Origin: Lachnospiraceae bacterium
GTDB taxonomy: Bacteria > Bacillota_A > Clostridia > Lachnospirales > Lachnospiraceae
Direction of reading: 5' to 3'
Assembly: GCA_017522685.1 (NCBI GenBank)
Contig: JAFWYN010000008.1
Span: 88,950-152,949, forward strand
Length of the DNA: 64,000 nucleotides
Position 1 is the first letter of the stretch, and each line of letters opens with the position of its first letter. Positions 9,076 to 16,297 of this stretch are shown in pieces. A program made the position numbers and the translations under genes. Under the pieces are notes generated by a model. That model saw only the letters and a list, made by a program, of their open reading frames with translations, was not told the origin of the DNA and made no database searches.

Positions 9076-10305
9076 CTACAATACTACAGTCAGCACTTCC
9101 TCTTCAGAAGTTCTTAAATCAAATGAGGCTTCTTTTTCCCCATTTTTAAGTACATAATCACCCTTGAAGCCTTCTACATAAACCATACCGTTTTCGTCGG
9201 TACATACTTCCTCGTCCGTCCACCATTCTTCCTTGAACAGCTTCTGTAATCTCTTATAAACAGGTTTTACGGTATTATCCTTGTAAATCACACCACTGGG
9301 TGCATTGAGCCACATACCGTCTGCGAAGTCCCAGCCTGTTACCGCTTCAATCAAAGGATGCTCAAACAGGATACGATACAGATTCTCCCATTCCTTAGAC
9401 TGTCTTTCTTCTCCCTCAGGTGTAGAAGGCCACACCTCCGGTTGCCAGTCATTTAAATCTACAATATGTGCCGGCAACAAATCACCTGACACGAAAGTAT
9501 TCTCCGTAAAGTGGATGGGCTTGCCAAATCTGGAGTATCTGTCCAGTACCTGGTACAGCTTTTCATCGCCCCAGTAGCCCTGATGCTGATGAGACTGGAT
9601 ACCGATTACATCAATGGGTGCTCCTGCCTGCAAAGCGCCATCTATCAAAATTTCATAGGCAACAGAAGTATTAAAATCATTCAAAAGTAAGGTAGAATCC
9701 GGATTGGCAGCCTTTGCCTCCTCAAATACCTTCTTAATCAGATTCACTCTGCCATGCTCTAAACAAATGCGGGTAATAGCATTATCATACCTGTCATAAT
9801 CAGGCATGATTACCACTTCATTGATCACATCCCACATATCAATGGTTCCCTTAAACTGGGTCACATCTCTTTCGATTCTCTTTAACTGCTTGTCCAAAAT
9901 AGTGGCATTGTCATACTCCATCAACCAATCCACACATGCAGTATGCCAGCAAAGAGGATGTCCCTTTACCTGTACACCCTTTTCCTTCATAAGCTTTGCT
10001 GCTGCCATACGGCTCTGCCAGTGAGGTTCGCCCTCTACCGGTTCATAACCGCCCCAATAGAAAGGCAATGTTCCGTAATTGAACAAATCAAACCAAAGGT
10101 CCATTCTTTCTTTGTACATGACCTTCTTCTCTTCATCTTCTGTTTCGAAATAAGAATTAATATCAAAAGCACCGCATCCAAACAGGAAAGCATGCTTCAC
10201 TTGCTTCAGTTGTAATCTGGTATTCTTTAAAGGATTCCCGAAAAGATCTGTTACACGTAAGTTTTTTCCGGCTCTACGATGCGCTACTTTTTCAAATTTG
10301 TTCAT
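9076..10305 (-). CDS. endo-1,4-beta-xylanase, GH10 family (cytoplasmic)
   Basis: A 409-residue glycoside hydrolase family 10 protein, expected to cleave beta-1,4-xylan or xylo-oligosaccharides. The KGHPLCWH motif is at 114-121, the acid/base glutamate in MWDVINE (Glu163), and the likely nucleophile in KPIHFTEN (Glu268). The usual GH10 nucleophile context is TELD, so TENT is divergent. No signal peptide is present, suggesting action on imported oligosaccharides. AGGAG lies eight bases before the ATG at 10305; a longer reading to 10326 lacks a site. An AraC regulator is divergently transcribed next to it and probably controls it. Confidence 0.88.
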   Translation of the reverse strand: MNKFEKVAHRRAGKNLRVTDLFGNPLKNTRLQLKQVKHAFLFGCGAFDINSYFETEDEEKKVMYKERMDLWFDLFNYGTLPFYWGGYEPVEGEPHWQSRMAAAKLMKEKGVQVKGHPLCWHTACVDWLMEYDNATILDKQLKRIERDVTQFKGTIDMWDVINEVVIMPDYDRYDNAITRICLEHGRVNLIKKVFEEAKAANPDSTLLLNDFNTSVAYEILIDGALQAGAPIDVIGIQSHQHQGYWGDEKLYQVLDRYSRFGKPIHFTENTFVSGDLLPAHIVDLNDWQPEVWPSTPEGEERQSKEWENLYRILFEHPLIEAVTGWDFADGMWLNAPSGVIYKDNTVKPVYKRLQKLFKEEWWTDEEVCTDENGMVYVEGFKGDYVLKNGEKEASFDLRTSEEEVLTVVL

Positions 10306-10461
10306 ACTCACATCTCCTTTTCTCATTGTTGGGGTGCTTTTATGTTACTATATAGAGTATAATCATATTTTGCTATATATTCTCCTAAAACCTTGCTTAT
10401 TTTTACTCATTTTTTGTCATTTGACTTTTTCAAATTTCTTCTTCCAACATATTTATACAAT

Positions 10462-10498
10462 AAAAAGGATCTCTGTCCTGCTTGACAGAAACCCTTTT
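10462..10498. promoter_or_regulatory. symmetrical hairpin between xylanase and AraC genes
   Basis: AAAAGG..TCTGTC pairs with GACAGA..CCTTTT around a six-base loop. It lies in the divergent intergenic region and would be in the leader of the AraC gene or an upstream element for the xylanase promoter. Terminator-like in either direction, but its role is unclear. The rest of 10306-10559 is AT-rich and must hold both promoters; I could not place -35 boxes with confidence. Confidence 0.45.
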
Positions 10499-10559
10499 CC
10501 ACTGTATTGTTTAATTAATATCAAAAAGCACAAATGATTACATAGAACGGTGAAAAGCA

Positions 10560-11429
10560 ATGACAAAAAATGAACAATTTGAAAAACTATATCTAAACAG
10601 TTCTGTAAACCCGATTCTTGCTACGGACTGTCCGGAAAGCTTTCCCCTGCACTGGCATCAGTATGTAGAAATCATGGCCCTGCCTCATGATGCCGATATC
10701 GCCACATTTCCCACAGTCACCGTTAATAATTCAAAATACATTTTGCAACCGGGAGATATCGCCATCGCCTGGTCCGGTGAGTTACATGAAATCCGCCAGA
10801 ATACGGACAAGCAGGTCGTAGCCCTACAGTTTCCCGGGAATCTGATTTCGGAGTTGCCGGAATTTATGCCTTTACTAAATGCCTTCCGCTCCATTCATAT
10901 GATTTCCGCCCAAAACTATCCTGAGCTAAGCCAGCAATTACATGCTCACCTGAAACATATGTCCGAATTAAAAATCTCCGGAACAGCCTTCAGTAATGTG
11001 GAAATCCTGATAAGTCTGTATGAATTATTCATTGCTCTGGGCACTCATATCCGTAACTATCAGTCTTCTCAGGCCTTTGACCTTGCTGAAACCTCCCACC
11101 AGTCCCTCAGTAAGATGACCCGCGCCTGTGCTTATATCAGTGAAAATTGCGAACAGTCCATCACCCTGGATCATATAGCCGAGCAGTTCGGTTTCAGCTC
11201 CTACTATTTTTCCAGATTATTTAAATCTGCCACCAGTTATAACTTCACCGAATATCTCACACTCCAGCGTGTGAAGCGCGCCCAGCTTTTTCTGGCCGAT
11301 TCCGACATGAACATTACGGAGATTGCTTTTTCATCCGGCTTCAAAAGCATCTCCTCCTTTAACCGGGCCTTTCGCCAGTTTCGCGGTTGCGCACCAAGAG
11401 ATTACCGGAAATATCATTCTGCAGAATAA
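10560..11429 (+). CDS. AraC family transcriptional regulator
   Basis: A 289-residue regulator with an N-terminal cupin-like sensor domain (roughly 1-140; PESFPLHWHQYVEIMALPHD supplies a metal or sugar pocket histidine pair) and a C-terminal double helix-turn-helix (about 190-287). The AraC signature is visible in ITLDHIAEQFGFSSYYFSR and ITEIAFSSGFKSISSFNRAF. It is divergent from the GH10 xylanase gene, so sensing of xylo-oligosaccharides and control of the xylanase-MATE unit is a reasonable inference. No strong ribosome site is evident directly before the ATG. Confidence 0.88.
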   Translation: MTKNEQFEKLYLNSSVNPILATDCPESFPLHWHQYVEIMALPHDADIATFPTVTVNNSKYILQPGDIAIAWSGELHEIRQNTDKQVVALQFPGNLISELPEFMPLLNAFRSIHMISAQNYPELSQQLHAHLKHMSELKISGTAFSNVEILISLYELFIALGTHIRNYQSSQAFDLAETSHQSLSKMTRACAYISENCEQSITLDHIAEQFGFSSYYFSRLFKSATSYNFTEYLTLQRVKRAQLFLADSDMNITEIAFSSGFKSISSFNRAFRQFRGCAPRDYRKYHSAE

Positions 11430-11444
11430 ACAATTGTTTCTTCG

Positions 11445-11470
11445 AAAGGCTTCCAAACTCGGAAGTCTTT
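11445..11470 (+). terminator. intrinsic terminator after the AraC gene
   Basis: AAAGGCTTCC pairs with GGAAGTCTTT (one G-U pair) over a six-base loop and continues into TTCTATT. It lies 16 bases after the AraC stop codon, where a perfect 12-bp palindrome ATTCTGCAGAAT is also found. Confidence 0.7.
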
Positions 11471-11514
11471 TTCTATTCAACCAACGCATTCTGCCTCTGC
11501 ACGCTTTTCCACTT

Positions 11515-11663
11515 TCTATGGGCAGAATTTTCTGCTCCAAAACGCCTCATCTTCTGCCCTTTTGCATCTTTTTACCCTCTATGGGCAGAATTTTCTGCTC
11601 CAAAACGCCTCATCTTCTGTCCTTTTGCATCTTTTTTACCCTCTATGGGCAGAATTTTCTGCA
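11515..11663. repeat. 63-bp tandem repeat, 2.4 copies, with internal palindrome
   Basis: Units start at 11515, 11578 and 11642 (periods 63 and 64, the difference being one T in a T-run). The two full units are almost identical and the third stops after about 22 bases. Each contains GCAGAA-TT-TTCTGC, a perfect six-base inverted repeat. The AraC-PadR gap of 405 bases is otherwise occupied by the AraC terminator and the PadR promoter/operator. Confidence 0.85.
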
Positions 11664-11714
11664 ACCAACTCTCCTTCTCCCTTAGCAGCGATCAAAATTT
11701 CTTCAAAAACTATC

Positions 11715-11743
11715 TTGACAAACTATTCCACACGATATATTAT
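11715..11743 (+). promoter_or_regulatory. promoter of the PadR operon
   Basis: TTGACA at 11715-11720, a 17-base spacer and TATTAT at 11738-11743 form a near-consensus sigma-A promoter about 90 bases before the PadR start. The adjoining operator repeats begin inside the -10 box. Confidence 0.8.
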
Positions 11744-11788
11744 GTCAATACAAGACATGTCGAGTCTCGACATATCGACGCCAGACAT
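11742..11788 (+). promoter_or_regulatory. triple phased PadR-type operator
   Basis: Three consecutive units of the form ATGT-N9-ACAT occur at 11742-11758, 11757-11773 and 11772-11788 (the last begins ATAT), with a strict 15-base period. The middle one is a perfect palindrome, ATGTCGAG-T-CTCGACAT. PadR-family repressors are known to bind ATGT/ACAT half sites separated by about eight bases. Position from the -10 box onward fits autorepression. Confidence 0.65.
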
Positions 11789-11834
11789 ACATTGACCAAA
11801 GATATACATATAAAAGAAAGGATAATCCAAAGGT

Positions 11835-12164
11835 ATGGACGATAAACTTCTTAAAAAGTACTGTCCCATGACAGAAACCATCTTCTACACATTGCTGGCT
11901 TTATTGGAACCGAACCACGGCTACGGCATCATGAAGTTTGTGCGGGAGCTGACAGAAGAACGCATCAAGATGGGCACCGGCACCCTATATACCATGCTGG
12001 GGCGTCTGGTAGAGGACCGGATGATTACCGTGGTCAGTGAAGTAGATGGCAAGAAAACCTACCAAATCACGGAAGACGGCAAACAGCTTCTCATCATGGA
12101 GCAGGAACGTCTGCGAAAGCAATGTGAAAATGGTGAGAAAATCTTAGGAGGGATGAACGGATGA
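11835..12164 (+). CDS. PadR family transcriptional regulator
   Basis: A 109-residue winged-helix repressor of the PadR family. The characteristic opening (TETIFYTLLALLEPNHGYGI), the wing sequence MGTGTLYTMLGRLVEDRMI and the YQITEDGKQLL strand are all present, with a short C-terminal dimerisation helix as in the smaller PadR class. It heads a four-gene operon; its stop overlaps the next start by four bases. The promoter carries three operator-like repeats, so autoregulation is likely. PadR proteins of this kind often sense membrane-active or antimicrobial compounds, but the ligand here is unknown. Confidence 0.92.
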   Translation: MDDKLLKKYCPMTETIFYTLLALLEPNHGYGIMKFVRELTEERIKMGTGTLYTMLGRLVEDRMITVVSEVDGKKTYQITEDGKQLLIMEQERLRKQCENGEKILGGMNG

Positions 12165-13282
12165 AGAAGGTAAAGTTTTTTACAAGCTTATTAAGGGAAA
12201 GAGACTGGCTGGAGGAAATGGCTACGCAGGGCTGGTTGTTACAGAATATGACGCTGGGTATCATTTATGACTTTAAAGCCATCGAACCCTGCGAAAAGGT
12301 ATATGAAATCGAACGCTTCGCACTCTCTCGCAATCCTGCAATTTCGGAGCTTACCGCCAGAAGCAATGCCATCAGCATGGCCAAGGAGTTTGGTTGGGAA
12401 GTTGCCACTCATGACGAAATGCTGAACTATTACTTCGTAAAGGATAAAGCCGGCGATGAAACCGACGAATTCTATAGCGATGAAGAAGATAGGAAGGCAA
12501 GAGCTGAGCGCTTCCGCAATCACAGCTTCGATTTAATTCCCGGCTTTTGGAAAGCCGATATTATCTTGGCTGTTTTCTATATTATACTAATAATCGCTTT
12601 TAGTATTTTATGTTACTATATGAAAAAACCGAATGCGGGCTTTGCAGTAGCATGTGTCCTCTTAGGCGTTTACCTCCTCAATTCCATTATTACTAACCTC
12701 AGTTCATTAGCATCCTTAAAGCAGGGCAGAAGATGGTATAATGAACTCTGCATGACTCGCGAGGAATGGAATGCCCATAAGAACTATAGTGACGAAGTCT
12801 CCTTTTCCACCCTTCCAAAGCTTCGTTCCTACCTGGAGGAGAAAAACAAAACCGGACTTACTCTTACCGGATACGAAAACGGTGCCCTCTACTTTGAAGA
12901 TACCGAGTTACAATACGACTATATATTTGATACCAAAAGCGATTTGATGCGAAGACTCAAAAAAGAAGGCACACCCTTCGCTGATGAAAATAAAGATTGG
13001 CTGGGAGCCAGCCCGAAATGGTATGAAACCAGTATTACACAAGCTGCCAAGCATAATCTGACTCCCATTTCCGTCGTCAATCAGAACATTCTGATTTATA
13101 AGCGTCCTCACTCCGAGGAACCGCTTCCTTGGGAAAACAAACACAAGCGGGTACTTGGCCCCCTCCCCAGAAAAGGCATTATGATTCTACTGATTATTTT
13201 CTCCCTGATATGTCTAATCTTTGGTTTCAACTTAGGAAGAGAATTCGGAAGAATGCTAAAGGATACACTACCAAACTTATAG
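12161..13282 (+). CDS. DUF2812 domain membrane protein
   Basis: A 373-residue protein whose N-terminal ~115 residues match DUF2812 (FFTSLLRERDWLEEMATQGW, YEIERF), a domain regularly encoded beside PadR regulators. Two adjacent hydrophobic segments at about 130-175 (ILAVFYIILIIAFSILCY, AVACVLLGVYLLNSII) and one near the C-terminus (IMILLIIFSLICLIFGF) suggest a membrane protein. A second DUF2812-like soluble part lies between them (MTREEWNAHKNY onward). Start overlaps the PadR stop (ATGA) with AGGAGGG upstream, showing translational coupling. Biochemical function is unknown. Confidence 0.85.
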   Translation: MKKVKFFTSLLRERDWLEEMATQGWLLQNMTLGIIYDFKAIEPCEKVYEIERFALSRNPAISELTARSNAISMAKEFGWEVATHDEMLNYYFVKDKAGDETDEFYSDEEDRKARAERFRNHSFDLIPGFWKADIILAVFYIILIIAFSILCYYMKKPNAGFAVACVLLGVYLLNSIITNLSSLASLKQGRRWYNELCMTREEWNAHKNYSDEVSFSTLPKLRSYLEEKNKTGLTLTGYENGALYFEDTELQYDYIFDTKSDLMRRLKKEGTPFADENKDWLGASPKWYETSITQAAKHNLTPISVVNQNILIYKRPHSEEPLPWENKHKRVLGPLPRKGIMILLIIFSLICLIFGFNLGREFGRMLKDTLPNL

Positions 13283-13294
13283 GAGGATAATATT

Positions 13295-13504
13295 ATGAAA
13301 CAAACCATTATAAAATACATTTTATTCATTCCACTGCTGGTTTTCTTCTGCCTGTGCGGCACTGCCTGCGTATTCATCGTAGGCAATCTTTTCTCCGCAC
13401 CCATAGAGGTTTGGAGCGATGGCTTCAAAAGCGGGGTATGGGCGTGGCTTCTCATTTTAGCTTATACCGTTTGGAAGGATATAACGAAAAGAAAGCAAAT
13501 ATAA
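13295..13504 (+). CDS. small membrane protein (69 aa)
   Basis: A 69-residue protein with two hydrophobic segments (about 8-32 and 47-60) ending in a basic tail. An AGGAGGATAAT ribosome site immediately precedes the ATG, and it sits 12 bases after the DUF2812 gene. I do not recognise the family. Position between DUF2812 and a zinc-peptidase-like gene suggests a membrane subunit of the same system. Confidence 0.7.
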   Translation: MKQTIIKYILFIPLLVFFCLCGTACVFIVGNLFSAPIEVWSDGFKSGVWAWLLILAYTVWKDITKRKQI

Positions 13505-13547
13505 AAATTATCGATTTAAAAAATACTTTGGAAAGGACTTTTATAAA

Positions 13548-14705
13548 TTGGAAAAATCAAAAAAGAAAAAACGAAACCTGAAGAGTCTGCTTGGTACTAT
13601 TGCTTTTTTACTTGCCGGTTTTAGCCTCGGAATATTCATGGGCAGATTCTTGGGCAAGAACACTTCCTCCGAAAAGGACTGGGGACATATCATCTTTGTT
13701 TTCGCATTTACCGTGGTGACTTTTTACTTATCCAACCTACTGCAAATCATTGTACACGAAGCAGGACATCTGGTTTGCGGTTTGTTAACCGGATACAAAT
13801 TCTCCTCTTTTCGTATCGGTAGCTTCATGTGGATTAAGGAGAATGGCAAGCTACATCTGAAACGCTACTCTCTGGCCGGCACCGGCGGACAATGCCTTAT
13901 GGCACCCCCCGATTTACAGGACGGAAAAATGCCTTACAGACTATACAATTTGGGCGGAAGCTTGGCTAATTTGTTACTCTCTGCCATTTGTCTGTTGCTT
14001 TTTCTATTCTGCCGGGAATATCGGTATTTATCCTTATTCCTGATGATATGCGCAGCAATCGGATTAATGTTCGCTCTCCTAAATGGCATCCCTTTACGTA
14101 TTCAAAATATGGATAACGACGGTTACAATGCTCTGAATCTTGGCAAGGATACCGATGCTATCAAAGCCTTCTGGCTTCAGTTGAAAACAAATCAGGAATT
14201 AAGCTTAGGCAAACGTCTTAAGGATTTACCGGAAGAATGGTTCTCTCTTCCACCTGAGTCTAAAATGAACAATAGCATTATTGCATCTGTTGCTGTTTTT
14301 AGATGCAACTATTTGATGGACCATGGGAAGTATGAAGAAGCTGACGCCCTAATGGAAGAGCTGTTACAGAAAGAAACTGGCATGGTTGGTATTCACCGTC
14401 ACCTGCTGATTAATGACCGTATTTATTGCAAAATAGTCAACAAATGCAGCAAGGAGCTGATTGACGAATTGCTTACCAAGGAACAGATTACCTTCATGAA
14501 AAGCATGAAAACCAATCCCAGCATCCTGCGAACAGGATATCTCTATACAAAATATATTCAAAAGGATGAAGAATTGGCTCAAAAAGTGATGGATGCTTTT
14601 GAAAAAGTTGCTCGTGTGTATCCTTATCCACAGGATATCGTTTCCGAGCGTGAATTGATTGCATATGCAACACATGTCCTGGAACCGAACGAAACCGTCT
14701 CTTAA
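13548..14705 (+). CDS. membrane protein with HExxH zinc-peptidase motif
   Basis: A 385-residue protein with hydrophobic segments at about 15-34 and 47-68, then HEAGHLVCGLLTGY at 70-83, an HExxH zinc site as in site-2-protease (M50) family enzymes. More hydrophobic segments follow at about 140-180, and a soluble helical C-terminal half (about 190-385) resembles TPR-type repeats. The NxxPxxPLDG motif expected further on in M50 proteases is not clear, though QNMDNDGYNAL near 189 sits in its place. Start is a TTG with GGAAAGGA about ten bases upstream. Last gene of the PadR operon. Confidence 0.7.
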   Translation: MEKSKKKKRNLKSLLGTIAFLLAGFSLGIFMGRFLGKNTSSEKDWGHIIFVFAFTVVTFYLSNLLQIIVHEAGHLVCGLLTGYKFSSFRIGSFMWIKENGKLHLKRYSLAGTGGQCLMAPPDLQDGKMPYRLYNLGGSLANLLLSAICLLLFLFCREYRYLSLFLMICAAIGLMFALLNGIPLRIQNMDNDGYNALNLGKDTDAIKAFWLQLKTNQELSLGKRLKDLPEEWFSLPPESKMNNSIIASVAVFRCNYLMDHGKYEEADALMEELLQKETGMVGIHRHLLINDRIYCKIVNKCSKELIDELLTKEQITFMKSMKTNPSILRTGYLYTKYIQKDEELAQKVMDAFEKVARVYPYPQDIVSERELIAYATHVLEPNETVS

Positions 14706-14753
14706 TACAAAAAGTGTGTAAGTCTCCTAATTGGCAACTTACTACAGTCTGAA

Positions 14754-14777
14754 CAAGCCGCCCCATCGGGCGGCTTG
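14754..14777. terminator. bidirectional terminator between the PadR operon and metK
   Basis: CAAGCCGCCC pairs perfectly with GGGCGGCTTG around CATC. It lies between convergent genes, 49 bases after the peptidase-like gene and 12 bases after the metK stop on the other strand. Confidence 0.75.
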
Positions 14778-14789
14778 CTCTATATACTC

Positions 14790-15983
14790 TTATAGGTATT
14801 TCTTCAAATCCTCTACCTTATCCAGTGCTTCCCAAGGCAGGTTCAAATCGTTACGTCCAAAATGTCCGTAAGCAGAAGTCTGCTTGTAGATAGGTCTGCG
14901 CAGGTCAAGCATCTTGATAATGCCTGCAGGACGCAGGTCGAAGTTTTCACGGATAATATTTACCAGCTTCTCGTCAGCGATTTTGCCGGTGCCGAAGGTA
15001 TCTACCATGACAGAAGTAGGCTGTGCCACACCGATTGCGTAAGAAAGCTGGATTTCGCACTTCTCAGCAAGTCCTGCTGCTACAATGTTCTTCGCCACAT
15101 AACGTGCTGCATAAGCTGCAGAACGGTCTACCTTGGTGCAGTCCTTTCCGGAGAAAGCACCGCCGCCGTGACGAGCGTATCCGCCGTAGGTATCTACGAT
15201 AATCTTACGACCGGTCAAACCACTGTCACCGTTAGGACCGCCGATTACGAAACGGCCGGTAGGGTTGATGAAGAACTTGGTCTCAGCATCAATCATGTCT
15301 GCAGGAAGTACCGGGTCAAATACATACTTCTTGATATCTGCATGAATCTGCTCCTGGGTTACTGCCGCGTCATGCTGGGTAGACAATACCACTGCCTCTA
15401 AACGATAGGGCTTGCCGTTTTCATCATATTCTACGGAAACCTGGCTCTTTCCGTCAGGTCTTAAATAGGTTAAGGTACCATCCTTACGAACCTCAGTGAG
15501 CTTCTTGGTTAACTTATGTGCCAAAGAAATAGGATAAGGCATATACTCTTCGGTTTCGTTGGAAGCATAACCAAACATCATACCCTGGTCGCCGGCACCG
15601 ATAGCTTCGATTTCAGCATCGGTCATTTCGCCGTCCTTTGCTTCCTTTGCCTTATCTACACCCATAGCGATATCGGTAGACTGCTTGTCCAAAGAAACCA
15701 TGACTGCACAGGTGTTACCGTCAAAACCCTTCTCAGAGCTGTCATAGCCGATTTCAGTTACGGTCTGACGTACGATGCTGGGAATATCTACCACTGCATT
15801 GGTAGTGATTTCGCCCATTACCAGTACGAAACCGGTATTGGTACAGGTCTCACATGCCACACGGCTGTAAGGATCCTGCGCCATCAAGGCATCCAAAACA
15901 GCGTCAGAAACTGCATCACAGATTTTGTCCGGATGGCCTTCGGTTACAGATTCGGAAGTAAATAATCTCTTTTCTCTTTCCAT
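14790..15983 (-). CDS. metK: S-adenosylmethionine synthetase
   Basis: A 397-residue methionine adenosyltransferase making SAM from methionine and ATP. Conserved blocks are easily seen: [15 protein letters not shown] near the start, the [15 protein letters not shown]-binding hexapeptide region around 130-141, and [19 protein letters not shown] in the C-terminal third. Length is normal. A strong AAAAGGAG site precedes the ATG. Expression is controlled by a SAM-I riboswitch with an intrinsic terminator in the leader, giving feedback by the product. Confidence 0.97.
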   Translation of the reverse strand: MEREKRLFTSESVTEGHPDKICDAVSDAVLDALMAQDPYSRVACETCTNTGFVLVMGEITTNAVVDIPSIVRQTVTEIGYDSSEKGFDGNTCAVMVSLDKQSTDIAMGVDKAKEAKDGEMTDAEIEAIGAGDQGMMFGYASNETEEYMPYPISLAHKLTKKLTEVRKDGTLTYLRPDGKSQVSVEYDENGKPYRLEAVVLSTQHDAAVTQEQIHADIKKYVFDPVLPADMIDAETKFFINPTGRFVIGGPNGDSGLTGRKIIVDTYGGYARHGGGAFSGKDCTKVDRSAAYAARYVAKNIVAAGLAEKCEIQLSYAIGVAQPTSVMVDTFGTGKIADEKLVNIIRENFDLRPAGIIKMLDLRRPIYKQTSAYGHFGRNDLNLPWEALDKVEDLKKYL

Positions 15984-16034
15984 GTTTTTCTCCTTTTGTT
16001 TGTGGGGGTGGTCTGCACCGACTCAAATTTTAAA

Positions 16035-16060
16035 AGGAGCCCGCAATCATGCGGACTCCT
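16035..16060 (-). terminator. riboswitch-controlled terminator of metK
   Basis: On the minus strand AGGAG-CCGC type arms (AGGAGTCCGC and GCGGGCTCCT) form a hairpin followed by TTTTAAAATTT. It lies between the SAM-I aptamer and the metK start, the expected position for an expression platform that stops transcription when SAM is bound. Confidence 0.85.
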
Positions 16061-16085
16061 ACTATCATGTCGATAATCAAATCCA

Positions 16086-16185
16086 CTTATTGTTCAAGCT
16101 GTTACTCTTGCTCAGGTTGGCACCTTCCTTTGCAGGGGTTGCCGTGGCTTCACAGGTCCTCTGTACCTCCACCACTCTGAATAAG
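16086..16185 (-). ncRNA. SAM-I (S-box) riboswitch aptamer
   Basis: Read leftward, the closing helix CTTATT..AATAAG encloses the S-box core: AGAGTGGTGGAGGTACAG, GGACCTGTGAAGCC, CGGCAACC, then AAGGTGCCAACCTGAGCAA. These blocks and their order match the SAM-I consensus (GGUGGAGGGA, AUGAAGCC, GGCAACC, GGUGCUAA). Position between the metK promoter and a terminator hairpin supports direct SAM feedback. Confidence 0.95.
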
Positions 16186-16214
16186 TCGAAATCATATTTA
16201 ATTCTTTCGTGATT

Positions 16215-16243
16215 ACAATACACTATTCACAATCACTTGTCAA
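16215..16243 (-). promoter_or_regulatory. metK promoter
   Basis: Minus-strand TTGACA (16243-16238), a 17-base spacer and TATTGT (16220-16215) lie about 30 bases upstream of the SAM-I aptamer, giving a leader that contains the whole riboswitch. Confidence 0.8.
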
Positions 16244-16297
16244 TCGGTTTTCTACAGGAAATTGCAGGAAGTCTGTACATTTTCAAATACAGAGCTA

